Assembly (NCBI GenBank): GCA_002633005.1
Contig: NMRA01000212.1
Span: 116,472-178,471 of the forward strand
Source: Phoronis australis
Lineage: Eukaryota > Phoronida > Phoronidae
DNA length: 62,000 nucleotides
Direction of reading: 5' to 3'
Under the pieces are notes generated by a model. That model was not told the DNA's origin. It did not search any database and saw only the letters and a program-made list of their open reading frames with translations. The position numbers and the translations under genes were made by a program. This document shows, piece after piece, positions 12,811-31,837 of this stretch; position 1 is the first letter of the stretch; each line of letters begins with the position of its first letter.

Positions 12811-13377
12811 TAGTCTACTAGTCACTGACGGCAAAGACGAAAGGTACATTCATGACAAAACAACACAGTATCAATAACGTAACCAAATTCCATTTAGTAT
12901 AAATGTTCAAGATAAAATCTAGTCAGAAATGCTGTTACAGTTTTCGTATTTTCATTTTTTGTAAACGTAACTTTTGAGTCCGTTTACAGGCTCACGTTCC
13001 GAATATTTTTGGACAGTTTTGCAAGGCCCTATATAACCTTAACATGTTTTTCGTTTAAACGTTTAATTTTAAGTACGCCTAAAATGGAATGTTTACATGG
13101 CATATAGTATCACAACAAGACATTTGGCCGTTTGACAGTTGGGGATTCAAATGTCACCTCACTGCAGGCGCTCCGGGTTTAGGCCCAGTAATTTCGCCGT
13201 TCCAAGGAAGTTTGGGTCTTTCAATTAATTTTTTTATTTGCGTTCTGTAGTAATAACCCAATGTGTGTAGTGAGTCAGTAAGACGTCAGGAAATTGTTTA
13301 GGCGTTCGAAAATTACGAAATGGCACTATTCCCAGCCTGAGTGCGCATTTGGAGCTGAATCAACTGCCACGTCTCTT

Positions 13378-13456
13378 GGTGACGTCACCTTAGCAATTGT
13401 ATGATCCCCCCTATGGGCTGCAATTGTTCATACACGGAAGAGGGAAGCCATCTTGG
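13378..13456 (+). promoter_or_regulatory. RAB1A: Probable RAB1A core promoter: CRE and YY1-type motif
   Basis: GGTGACGTCACC at 13378-13389 contains the full CRE palindrome TGACGTCA (CREB/ATF site). GCCATCTTGG at 13447-13456 matches the YY1 motif, which commonly sits just downstream of the start site in housekeeping genes. The RAB1A start codon follows 92 bases later, and no TATA box is obvious. The start site is inferred to be near 13440. Confidence 0.5.
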
Positions 13457-13547
13457 AAAAGGGGTAGTGTTGGCTAGATCTGTAATTTTTCATCTTCAGT
13501 CGATTGATTTGTGTACAGAAAACAATCACTTGCAAGTTAAGCGTGAT

Positions 13548-20798
<7,251 letters not shown>

Positions 20799-22300
20799 TG
20801 GCCTACACGAACTTTGCAAGAAGTACATGGTGCATGTGATTGTCTATGGGGGTTTTGTTACTCGTGTTTAAGAACGTAACAGGTTGAACTTGAATTTGTC
20901 ATGTGTTCCTGTCAATCTTTGATGGTCTTGATTGGACAGCATGGCCTTAAAGTAATCTTATTGTAAACAGATAGAGATGTGGGACAGTGATTTTCTTTGG
21001 AAACCATTCAGATACTGTACATAGTTTTGGCTTCATGTAGTCTTTGTTCCACCCTTGACCATATCTCTTCCATGTACAAGTCACTGAAGGATGGAGTTTG
21101 TCAAGCAAATATCTAATTTAAAGTATAGTCGTGATTATATAATTGTATTTCATTGGCTTCGTAAGCATATTATATTGTAGTTGTTTGGGCAGTCAGGTGC
21201 CAATATTCCAATATTCCATTGTCAGTGTTATAGAACAAACTTAACACGTGATAGGGTGCTAGACCGTCTGGCATATTCACACATTCTAGTTGGTTCTGGT
21301 ACAGCAAGGAATTGTCATTTCCTTCTAGTACTTGAATTACTGTTTTGTCACAATTCCCTGTTAATTTATGTTAATTACATCAAGTGCAAATAGAAGCACT
21401 GTAAGGACAAAAATGTCACATATAGTTAACAATTTAAGTATTCGATCTTTTGTCTTTACGGAGCTGTGGGAGACTTATTTTATCAGCATAGCACAGGTAT
21501 CTGTTATGTATCATTACCACCCATTTCACGTCAAACTGGAATATATTTTGTTGTGTTAAATTTGTTATGATTTCACCGTTTATGATTGGTACTGTACAGT
21601 CCATCTCAAAAGCAACTGGACAAAGTACTGTTTCCCCCACAGAAACGGATACCTCCATCTGCAGTGAAAATAACTGGAAAGTCTTGTCATTGCAGCAAAA
21701 TGCTAACTGTGGAAGAACCTGTCTGCCTTGCTGCTTTCCAGTAAAGTTCTTGTCATTCCTGATTACAGCGATGAATTCTGCTTGAGCTCATACATAGTCA
21801 GTTCTGAGTCATTTTGTTCAATTGCTTTTCATATGTACAGTACTGTGTTGACTAACTGTTCTGCTCATGATAGTAAATTGAGAAGTTTACTTTACCTTTC
21901 ATACACTGCTCTCTTGAAAAACGGTTGTTTCATGTGACTAAAATTATTTACCATTGACGTGCTTGACTGATTGAAATGAATAATGGACAAAACTATGCCA
22001 AAAACTGCATATTTATTCTTGTTGGGTACCAGTAGGAGTAGTGGGGGATTACTAAGCTGGGTGTGTCCTACATGCCTTATTACCCTGCTTTGGACATCTC
22101 TCTTGTCTGTGGTGGGGTGTACAGTTTGGATTTGATGCCACTTTATGTCTCTCTCAAAATATTTTTGTTTCTTAAACAAAAGATCACTTATGGATAAGAT
22201 TCGCTTGGCAACCAAGATAGAAATATTTCCTCAATCATTCACTTTCTTTTCACATCCGCTTTAGTAAAGGTCCTCTCCACTTTCGCGGCTATTTTTGTCT
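20799..22300 (+). other. RAB1A: RAB1A 3' UTR and downstream spacer
   Basis: AT-rich, without a recognisable second gene. I did not find a canonical AATAAA on this strand, so the transcript end is not set. Open frames on both strands here have no known domain. Confidence 0.4.
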
Positions 22301-22364
22301 ACCATTGGACTAAGCCAAGGCACAACAGTGACTCCCTCTGTTGTTGCTTTTTAACACAGGACCA

Positions 22365-22432
22365 GCTCGCTGCTTCCCTACGTGCCTAGTCAGCTACCGA
22401 CCACCTAGCGGCACGCAAGGAACCAGCGAGCA
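22365..22432. repeat. GC-rich imperfect hairpin
   Basis: GCTCGCTGCTTCCCTACGTG at the left pairs with CACGCAAGGAACCAGCGAGC at the right, with small bulges. It stands out in AT-rich surroundings. It is not a tRNA. Confidence 0.6.
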
Positions 22433-23036
22433 GGATTAGCAGCTCTTATCGTTCCCAGAGATAAGCACGTATACTTGATTGCTTTCAACCTGCCATTGAG
22501 CATTTTTGTACTCATTTTAAATCTTCACAATAATTATCTCCGGGATGACGTCGACCACTATTTTAAACATGATACGAAGTTTGGTGTTAATGAAGAGAGT
22601 TAAGTTGATGCCTGGCATCCCAAAGCAAGGGTAGGAAGTACCTACAGGCCTACGCACGAGCAGCGAATTAACCTCAGTTACCAACCACTGTCGTGCACTC
22701 AACCATAAAATCACTCCTAGAGTATGAACAGAGAGCAAGTATGCGAACACCAACTCTTGTGTGCACTAACTTATTAATTCGCACGAATGCTCAGCAGTAG
22801 ACGAAACATCTAGTTGTCATCTGAACATGTGATCAAAGCATGTTTCCATGAGCTCGCATGGATCGCTGAAGTGGTAAATGGTACCCTTCCACCGGCTTAT
22901 CTATCATATACGCGAATACGGACGTGCGTCGCCGACTCTAAAATAACCAAAATGTAAAATGAAGTAAAGCTGCGGAAACAACGATTTTTCAAGTCGCTTT
23001 TTCGGTTGCAGGCAACCCCCCCCCCCCGTGTTATTC

Positions 23037-23118
23037 CATGGTTAAAAAGTGAACCACGGGAAATTTGTTTTTAAAACAAATTGTTAAACAATTTTTCCGT
23101 CGTTAACTTTTTAACCAT
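23037..23118. repeat. AT-rich foldback
   Basis: ATGGTTAAAAAGT at the left pairs perfectly with ACTTTTTAACCAT at the right. An inner pair GGAAATTTGTTT/AAACAATTTTTCC extends the stem. A 13-base poly-C run lies just upstream near 23016. Confidence 0.75.
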
Positions 23119-23359
23119 TAGATGTTAAAACATCGAATACTCGTATATTAATAGCTAGCTACGCTCCCGCCTTCCAGAGTTGAGGTTTTCGGCAAATTTC
23201 TGTAACGACTAGTCTTCGTCTCTGTGCTTGCAGGCACACACAAATCTAACGTTGGTCGTGTAATAATGAATAATTTAATGCTTTCGTTGTTCTTTCATAT
23301 TTGTCGAAAGCGAAAACATTCGATTGGTAAAATTTGTTAAGCACGGAAAGTGGGTAGCA

Positions 23360-23445
23360 GACGCGGATCCAGGATTTTGAGTTAAGGGGGCCAGGGCAGA
23401 GTATTAGTCACCGGGGTTTTGCTCGTCAGACATAGCACCTCGATC
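23360..23445 (+). repeat. Truncated copy of the element at 23760
   Basis: GCGGATCCAGGATTTTGAGT and the next 60 bases match 23764 onward with indels. The right end is missing. Confidence 0.7.
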
Positions 23446-23759
23446 CGAACTGCCCGTTTGGTAAATGATTTTGATATTTAATTTTATCTAATTTGTTAAT
23501 TAGGTAATACAGAAAAATAATATAAGACATGGTAAAATGAGTGAGAGTTGCGAAGAAGTGTGAACTTAAAGAGATGAACAAGATGTGTGAACGTGAAGTG
23601 GCATGAAAGATGATCACGGGACAACATAAATATATAGTAAATAAAGTCGGAGTAATCACTGCAATCGATGACTTTAAAAACAAAGTTTGGTTTGATCGTT
23701 TAAAAAAGCTATGCCGCAATATTTATAATCATTGTATTGAAGAACCATTGAAATGTTTC

Positions 23760-23912
23760 CAGGTGCGGATCCAGGATTTTGAGTTAGGGGGGCTAGGGCA
23801 TGGTATTAGCCAGGATTTTGCCCGTCAGACATTCGCACCCCCAAACAGTCAAATGGAATCTGGGAGAATTTTAGGGAGGGGCATGGCCCCCCTCTAAATC
23901 TGCCACTAGTTT
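23760..23912. repeat. Small DNA transposon with inverted termini (~150 bp)
   Basis: The left end is AGGTGCGGATCCAGGATTTT. The right end, read on the other strand, is AGTGGCAGATTTAGAGGG. Ends of this GGCGGATCCAGG type are common on hAT-like and related non-autonomous elements. It carries no transposase. Confidence 0.6.
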
Positions 23913-23939
23913 CAATATAAGAACATAGTATATCACTGG

Positions 23940-24951
23940 GTTTATCTATACAAATGGGACAGCCAAATACCACACACAAAAGCTTTTCACAATTTCCACT
24001 ACTGGTACTATAAACACTCTGGCATTGCTATCTGTACCACTATCAAAGATTTGATCTAAAACATTGGTAGTGACTGTTAAATATGTGACGGAAAGAAATT
24101 CCAGTGCTGTCCATTGACAAAGCACCAAGTCTGAATTTATCTGTGCCACGGCATCCTCCTTGGACACATCTGGAGCACCAGCAGTCGGCATTGGAGGGGC
24201 ATCAATTTCTAAGCGAATTTCAAGATCTCCAGCTTCTCTTTTGTTCCGCACTAAGTGGAAGGTGTTCTCCTTTCATTTACATACTCTGAAAAGCACAACA
24301 GCGGCAATTCAAAAGTAAAAAAACAACATTTTGAATCCAGAGTTGTCCATGATTAAAGTAAAACACGATGATATCTAATTGCAAGTTTTCGCCTTCTTTT
24401 ATAACCTTCAAGCAAATGCCAAAACTAGATTTTAATCCTGTTTTTTTTGAAACAGACTACTTTGCCATCCTGTTTTACTTTATTCATAGTCTGCATTCTT
24501 TTCAAAATACATGCATCTTTTGAGATCAGCTTTATTTGTTGTGGCTTTTAGTTTTACTGATCCATTTATAACTAAATCTTTCACGGAAAAACAACAGATT
24601 TTAAACACTTGAGAACTACGGTGATTGTGAAAAAAGATTGTTATTGTTCAGGCACTGCGAAAGCGTCATGAATTATTAGACATCAAAATTCTCAAGGTAA
24701 CTTACCTTTTTATAAGACCAGCTTCAACCTTCATGATGTGTTTGTCGTCAAAGCAGCCGTCCTCAAAATGGTCGGAGCATATTTCGGCTCCGACAGATGG
24801 CTGACTCGACAGTCATTTTCAAAAGACGAGCAGAGCACACGAAAACCTGCCATTACGCAGCCAGATGCTTGTCTTTTTAGAATTTAAATGGGCTCATGCC
24901 TTCCACCTGGGTGGTGTTAAAATAGTTAGCACACACACACCGATGCACCAT
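23940..24951 (-). pseudogene. Broken THAP-domain gene
   Basis: THAP domains are C2CH zinc-binding DNA-binding modules of cellular regulators and P-element-type transposases. On the minus strand an ATG at 24951 opens a THAP-like N-terminus (MVHRCVCANYFNTTQVEG, then SPFKF). Two in-frame TAA codons follow in the next 36 bases. A frameshift near 24785 separates this from the second half, EICSDHFEDGCFDDKHIM, which holds the hallmark C-x2-H of the domain. A donor (AAAAAG|GTAAG) lies at 24706/24705. A candidate acceptor at 24286 continues in the same frame through one TGA into about 110 open codons (ENTFHLVRNKREAGDLEIRL and on) ending at 23946. Several independent lesions indicate a pseudogene. Whether it derives from a host gene or a transposon is not settled. 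Confidence 0.7.
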
Positions 24952-26117
24952 GGCTAAAACACGCCAAGGTTGAACGGTCTTTGTTCTTCGTGTACTGTGA
25001 TATAATAGCAGTGAACTGCATTGTGGGATATGATCTGGTTTGTGTTCCCCAACACCATGTCACGGTGTCAAAGGTCAACTTTTCGCGCATTTTCTTATTT
25101 TCGCTTTTTTTAAATAATTAAAGATACAATAATACGATAATTTGAATAAAATACATCCAAATAGCAATACCTTGAAGATATTATTGCAATTTAACATACT
25201 TGGACCTTGCAAATTACACTTTAAGAAGCAGTGCGATGTCTCCGGCCCAACAAGAGAACTCCGTAAAGCAATCTCAAAGTTAATATAGGCCTATTCATTA
25301 CTTGTTCTTGTGTTATGTGAGTGAAGTGTTTGAACCGAGAAGTGGTCTGTTAGGTAATCGGGGGCATTATTGTGAACGATTTTATGTGCACTTGAATGCC
25401 CGCATAAATTTTACATAAAAGTTTTAGTACGAACTCACTTGAGGGCGTAGAACTGTGTATATTGCAAATCAAGAAAATTGAAATGGTGATTAAGATTTGG
25501 ACCTTCGTGTCAAACTAGAAGTTTTGGACACTCGTGGGTTTCGTGTTAAGTCAAGATAAAAGTATAGAGAGGTGACTTACCGTGGACGGAGGACTTGATC
25601 GATTACGTTTCATTTTAATACTTATTCGCACACGCAAAACTACATGCCCGCAAAAAATTAATTCGCTTGTCTGACAATTTTTTAGTTTATTTTCTATCTC
25701 AAATCCTGAAATGAAGTTTTGAATTTCTCGCGATGAAAAATTGTTTCCCGCATTTATATCATTCAATGTTTCTTTCAGCTATAAATCGGGTTCTAAGAAA
25801 CATGTTTTCCCGACTTTCGACGTAGGCTTCTCTCAGATCATTGTGACTCTTCGAACGTTTTACTTATAAGAAAGTGGGCCTATTTTATGACGGTATTTTG
25901 TGATTTTCTAGCGAACAGAACTCTGTACAGCTGCACGAGCGTGCTTCGTACAGCGCACCGGCGTTTACCAGAAACGAGTCAGATGGTATGAGCACAGTGG
26001 CTTGTCGGCTCGGTGTTACTAAGCCCCAAATATAAGATCGGACTTTAGCACTTTCGGAATGAATTATGTGGTATAAAAAGAAAGTGTTCCCGCCGTAACA
26101 TTGAAAGGAATGAATGC
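24952..26117. other. Spacer, nothing firm
   Basis: No gene was recognised. A minus-strand frame at 25551-25766 ends in a donor-like site (CCACG|GTAAGT at 25578), but no partner exon was found. The first coding exon of RGS22 could lie here or in the blocks to the right. Confidence 0.4.
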
Positions 26118-28068
26118 GTCAAATTATTACAATAATTCCTTATCTTTTATAGTAATACACATTTTGCTTCAGGTAAAATCGAGAGCAGATCAAAACTAAG
26201 GCCAGTAACCAAAGTAGCGGATATTTATGTCTCAATTCTGGATTTATGTGTTGGATAAAATTGAAAAGCAGTATTTTAGTCCTTCAGTCCTATCACTGAT
26301 GGCGGTGTGGAGTTGGCGACGGAATAGTCACGCACAATTCGACACTGACTTGAAAATACCTGGCCCTCTCCTTGCCCTGGCAAAGCAAAAAGAAATAATA
26401 ATTAACGGTTACTAGCATGCAATATAGTTTCATAACAATTCACTATTGGTCAACAATGTAGTGAAGCCATGTAATTACTGTCTGACAAATAGTTATTTAT
26501 TGTTGATGGTATGTGGAATTTAATGCGTTTTTATGCTTACTTCGATATAGGGATAGTAAGTTGTTTAATCACCAGTAAGGATATGTTAATTCACTTAGGT
26601 GGCGTGGTATAGGCCTATATGTGTTCAATTTCTGCGGGTATAGCGGTGGAGTATGATGCGGCTTCAGTGCAAAGCTTTGGAAATCATTGTGACATCTTAT
26701 TAAAAAAAATTTTTTTACCGATCAAAAAGAACAGTTTGTTTACAGATAGTGTGCGTGCTTGCGTAAGCCCTTGCATTAGTAATCAGTACCCGGCAAAGTA
26801 GGGCTCTGGCTGCCGCCGGGACCGCCTGCCTGAGCGCCGGGAACTCCATGGTTGAGGTGTGCAAGTATTCATGATTTTGGTAGGCTGGTTTTTAAGATAT
26901 ACAGATGACTAAAGTATTTGATTTTACTTATGAGTACCATATGCTTCAGAAATTCTATCAGTAAACAACGTGAGCATTCCCGCGAGTATACTCGTGCTCC
27001 ACCTAGTGTTTGTCGGCTCACCTAGACTAACGCACCCAGTTGTGACATAAGTAAGCCTGGGTGATGGGGTTGGATGCTTAGGTTTAATTTTGAAATTTAG
27101 CCATCCCAGTGAATTTTTATGGAAAGTGAAATGACGTGTACCTTGTTTTTGTTTCGTTCATTAACATGGTTTTAAAATTTTCCGCACTAGGGTACACTCG
27201 ATCATGCTTTAGTACGCGGCTCTGTGAGAGTGTGAAATCAACGTCAGTGAATCACTGCCAAATTTACCAAGACTTTCTACTTATCTACACCTGATATGTA
27301 TGGATTAATCCGTCCTTAAAATTATTTGTGACACCGTCACCCCATAGGACGACTGGTGAAATGGTTAATTTCCCCTCAGCTGGCTGGCACTCCGACAGGA
27401 TTGACCCAGACCAACGGGATGACCTGCTTTGACCCGGTTCCTGTCCTCTGTCTAATCTCGAAACCAAATATTGTATGAATGCAATCTGATATGAATTTTA
27501 AAATCTACCCATAATTTACCATATTTGTCTTTTTAATGGTTGTCATATCTATCATTTAAGCATAAATTGGTTACAAAACTTTCCAAAAATCCGAAAGCGG
27601 TGCACATAGGTTCTTTGTATCAAGTATATGCGGAGGGGGCATGTGTGTTAAATGGAACTGCTATCTTTGCTTGTATTCCTTAACGACAAACAGACCTGTA
27701 CAAAGCAGGAGCTGCAACATGTTGCGGGATGGTTGATGTTCACCCGCGTTCGACAATGGTGTTTGCCTAAAAGGTGCTCGCCGAATCCAATTCTGTGATT
27801 GTCTGTGTGTTGATGACCCTTCACCATGAAAGGTAGGTATATTTTCTTCTCGTCTTGGTGTCATTGGTACCCGATAGTTCCTCGAGTTGTTGAAAACCTA
27901 TCTAAAGTTAAACTTTCGGTTTGACTTTTTTGCCATTTTGAGTTTTGACCGATAGCTTCCTGAGGCTTAGACAGTGCCACCGTCTCTAGACAGCAGTAGA
28001 GGCCTACCTGAGGCTGTGCCTTGTACAGACATTTATTGTTTGATTCGGTCATTTTTGTCATCATAGTG
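26118..28068. repeat. Block A, haplotype copy 1
   Basis: Matches 28215-29796 at about 95 percent by eye outside indels. It carries about 410 bp (26870-27280) absent from the other copy. No gene was seen; the antisense frame at 27661-27864 survives in both copies but matches no family. Confidence 0.85.
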
Positions 28069-28144
28069 TAGGGAGGACAGCATTTTTCAAAAATTTTAGA
28101 AAATGTGCATGTAATATACATCATTAGAAAGCTCTTTTCGAGAC
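28069..28144. mobile_element. Left end of a DNA transposon cut off by a contig gap
   Basis: It begins TAGGGAGGACAGCATTTTTC directly after CATAGTG (28062-28068). The inverted counterpart is at 31895-31914, also next to CATAGTG. The uninterrupted target is seen at 29790-29796. The interior is lost in the gap. Confidence 0.8.
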
Positions 28145-28145
28145 N
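28145..28145. other. Contig join (N)
   Basis: A single N separates the left contig from the alternative-haplotype contig that starts at 28146. The first 70 bases after it, including a C run, do not match block A. Confidence 0.85.
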
Positions 28146-28214
28146 GGGATAGGAGCGCCACCCCCCCCCCGCCCGTCACTCAGCGATTGCTTAATTCGGG
28201 CCCGCATCGGGGCC

Positions 28215-29796
28215 GTCGAATTATTACAATAATTCCTTATCTTTTACAGTAATACACATTTTGCTTCAGGTAAAATCGAGAGCAGATCAAAACTAAGGCC
28301 AGTGACCAAAGTAGCGAATATTTATGTCTCAATTCTGCATTTATGTATTGGATAAAATTGAAAAGCAGTATTTTAGTCCTTCAGACCTGTCACCGATGGC
28401 GGTGTGGAGTTGTCGAAGGAATTAGTCACGCACAATTAGGCACTTGTAAATACCTGACCCTCTCCTTGCCCCGGAAAAACAAAAAGAAATAATAATTAAC
28501 GGTTACTAGCATGCAATATAGGTTCATAACAATTCACTATTGGTCAACAATGTAGTGAAGCCATGTAATTACTATCTGACAAATAGTTATTTATTATTGA
28601 TGGTATGTGGAATTTAATGCGTTTTTATGCTTACTTCGATATAGGGATAGTAAGTTCTTTAATCACCAGTAAGGATATATTAATTCAGTTAGGTGGCGTG
28701 GTATGATAGGCCTATGTGTGTTGAATTTCTGCGGGTATAGCGGTGGAGTACGATGCGGCTTCAGTGCAAAGCTTTGGAAATCATTGTGACATCTTATTAG
28801 TCATAATATATTTATAATAACTTTTCAGACAGCTTGATTAAAATTTTACCGATCAAAAAGAACAGTTTGTTTACATGCAGAAAGTGTGGGTGCTAGCGTA
28901 AGCCCTTGCATTAGTAATATTTATTTTTTTCTGAATCAAAAAAGTAGGGCTCTGCCGCCGGGACCACTCAGTAGCGCCGGGAACTCCATGGTTGAGGTGT
29001 TCAAGTATTATTCTACACCTGATATGTATGGATTAATCCGTCCTTAAAATTGTTTGTGACACCGTCATCCCGGCCATAGGACGACTGGTGAAATGGTTAA
29101 TTTCCCCTCAGCGGGCACTCCGACAGGATTGACCCAGACCAACGGGATGACCTGCTTTGACCCGGTTCCTGTCCTCTGTCTAATCTCGAAACCAAATATT
29201 GTATGAATGCAATCTGATATGAATTTTAAAATCTACCCATAATTTACCATATTTGTCATTTTTAATGGTTGTCATATCTATCATGTAAGCATAAATTGGT
29301 TACAAAACTTCCCAAAAATCCGAAAGCGGTGCACATAGATTCTTTGTACCAAGTATATGCGGAGGGGGCATGTGTGTTAAATGGAACTGCTATCTTTGCT
29401 TGTATTCCTTAACGACAAACAGACCTGTACAAAGCAGGAGCTGCAACATGTTGGGGGATGGTTGATGTTCACCCGCGTTCGACAATGGTGTTTGCCTAAA
29501 AGGTGCTCCCCGAATCCAATTCTGTGATTGTCTGTGTGTTGATGACCCTTCACCATGAAAGGTAGGTATATTTTCTTCTCGTCTTGGTGTCACTGGTACC
29601 CGATAGTTCCTCGACTTCTTGAAAACCTATCCTTATAAACTTTCGGTTTGACTTTTTTGCCATTTTGAGTTTTGACCGATAGCTTCCTGAGGCTTAGACA
29701 GTGCCACCGTCTCTAGACAGCAGTAGAGGCCTACCCTGAGGCTGTGCCTTGTACAGACATTTATTGTTTGATTCGGTCATTTTTGTCATCATAGTG
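28215..29796. repeat. Block A', haplotype copy 2
   Basis: Second copy of block A, contiguous with block B. It differs by point changes, by lacking 410 bp near 28990-29010, and by two short insertions (about 28800-28838 and 28919-28940). It contains the empty target site CATAGTG at 29790. Confidence 0.85.
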
Positions 29797-31837
29797 TTGT
29801 GTTTGCTAATTGTTTTGTTGTAAACTGAATGTAACTTGATACCCCGGATTACTTGGTGTAGCATCATCAAAACATTTGCAGAGATTTTAAATCAATCCAG
29901 CAGGCAACAAGTAGTCCATTCCAATGTCTACAGGCAGATCTTCTCCCTCACTGTCACACTTGATAATTCAGGCCATCATTTTTGTTTTCCCCATAGTATA
30001 GGCCTACAGTAGATATACTCCTAAATTAGTGGGGGGAACTTGAATTTTGTTGAAGAAAGGATCATTTCAATGCATTCCAATCGCTGTGAAGGAACATACA
30101 CTGTGCTTCTTCCTCTGCCTATAATTGCTGCTGATCCAAAATGATCACTTTTATTCTTTTTATTCTCCCAAAACTTGTTTCATTTGGTATAACGGAATTT
30201 TAAAAGACAGGCATAATTGGGTAAGCTTTGTTTTTGCAGCCACAGAGATTACTGAAGAGAACCTGGAGGACCTGCTGACCTATGATGACCTTTTTATGGA
30301 GTATTTCAACGCCTTCATGGCCTTGCCCGCCTTTCCACAAGCTTTGCAGTATGATCGCCTAACTGGCACTTTCCAAGAGACTGAAGGGAAACATAATAGC
30401 ATTGCGGGCTCTGTGGTCCTGCAGGAGGACGCCCAACCTTATGGTGTCACTGATGATGAAAGAGAACTTATGCTAGAGTGGTGCAAAACAGAAAGGCTGC
30501 CTTGTTTTTTAAGGTATATACTGTGTAACCATTTTTAAGGACTGGAGATTATTGCAAAGCAGGAGGGTTTGGGTGGTGCTGGTGGGCTCTTTAATTTGAG
30601 AGATTGATAGAGACGTGTCATTAATGTTAGTGGGTGTTTTGCCCTAGTTCTCACATGTTTTGTCTCGGTGGGATATTTTAAGTGCCAGTTCTCTGGTATT
30701 GTCTTGGGTTGGTATTGTCTTGGGCCGGGTGTGCAATTTGGCTTTCTGATTGTCTCTGGTGGAAAAAAAGAGAAATGGTGAGCTGTTGATTTTGTCATTT
30801 GATAGTGTCTCTCTTGATACTCAATCTTCCCCAACGCATAGATATATATATTGCATTGGTCTGCAGTGTATACTTCATGTGTAACAGTGCCCCCTTTCCC
30901 GTTGGTTGGAAGAAAACCTTACGGTTCTGGACCTGCTTTATTGACATCGGGGTCTCTCATTTCATCTTGAATGTTAGTGGTGACTAAATCTTTAACTTTG
31001 CGGAATTGATATTATTGGACAGCATTGTAAACAATAGAATTTCGATAAGAAGGTTTAACTTCATCTTGTTTTAAATGCAGACCACATTCGTATACAGTCA
31101 TGAAAGTCGAGCTAAAAATTACCAATTTAAAACTTGAACATTTTTGTGTAAATGGAGGGGAACATAAATTTTGATAAAATATGAATGACAACTTAATTCA
31201 TGTTGTGATATGAATATGTTTCCGTAAACCTGTGTTGTAAATTCTTCGTTAGGTTTCAGACATGTAGGTCAAGAAAATAATAACCCAATGTGTAATTTTT
31301 TACAGGACGGAGTTGTTCAGAGAGCTCAAGCTATGTAAGTTATTATTACGCACCCTGGATGACCGGTGCTCTGCGAGTCGTGTAAGCAGTCGAGCCATAC
31401 GCGGATATAGCCGTACCTCTGAGAGTTATGTGTCTAGTCTTAGTAACAGTATGGATAATAGTGCTAACGATGAAGAAAGTGACTATGATGATGAGTTGTG
31501 GGTGGAATATGACAAGTCGGCTTTGTATAAATACGAAAGGCCAGGCAGCCGTGCGCTTAGTTTACCACCAAAGTTACGATTAGGTAAGTAGTGTTTGTTG
31601 AGATTCTGGAGGCATTTATGTGACAGCTATTTACGGACATGTGTGGTACTACAGGTTGCATAGAACAGTCCCAAATAAGGACTTCAGTACATTCCCTTAA
31701 ATCTTCTGTGTATTTGTGTCTTTGTTTACTCTCTTTAGGGACTTAAAGTCTCTAAAAAAGTGGCATCACTATGAAAAGGTCCTCATTTATTTTCATTAAT
31801 ATTGAGAATTCAACGACTGTTTCATGCAGCGGTCAGT
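29790..31837 (+). repeat. Block B: alternative-haplotype copy with RGS22 exons 2-3
   Basis: Matches 31915-33950 at about 97 percent by eye and stops exactly at the N at 31838. It carries coding exons 30240-30513 and 31306-31583. Differences from the second copy inside the exons are all silent. Confidence 0.9.
30240..31583 (+). CDS. RGS22: RGS22 exons 2 and 3, first copy
   Basis: Exon 2 (30240-30513) encodes the RGS22 N-terminal motif and WCKTERLPCFL. Exon 3 (31306-31583) encodes TELFRELKLCKLLLRTLDD and an acidic/serine-rich stretch. The pair starts and ends in phase 1, so one copy, or both in series, keeps the frame. Upstream of the acceptor at 30239 the two genomic copies differ by indels while the exon frame is intact, so the open frame starting at 30125 is not the true start. 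Intron 30514-31305 holds a G/T-rich degenerate repeat near 30640-30780. Confidence 0.9.

Larger units (their letters stand above)
9406..13370. other. BBS1-RAB1A intergenic spacer
   Basis: No gene was recognised on either strand. The 98-residue open frame at 9523-9819 has no known domain and no splice or conservation support. Listed separately are a foldback element (10837-11147), a 20-bp tandem array (12386-12605) and a small duplication (12775-12810). Confidence 0.6.

Noticed and set aside
24949-24968. Start codon on the + strand (ATGGCTAAAACACGCCAAG) as RGS22 exon 1
   Set aside because: Phase would fit exon 2, but the donor is weak (GTTGAA) and the CCATGG here is the start of the minus-strand THAP relic, so the match is a palindrome coincidence.
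25551-25766. Minus-strand exon ending in a donor, upstream of the THAP relic
   Set aside because: The THAP relic has its own start at 24951, and this frame does not supply the missing Cys/Trp positions of the domain.
27661-27864. Minus-strand frame conserved in both block copies (also 29390-29593)
   Set aside because: Conservation simply reflects the recent haplotype duplication; the changes are not biased to silent sites and no domain is seen.
30125-30239. RGS22 translation starting upstream of exon 2 without splicing
   Set aside because: The two haplotype copies differ by indels that change the frame here, while the exon is conserved from the AG at 30239 onward; this is intron.
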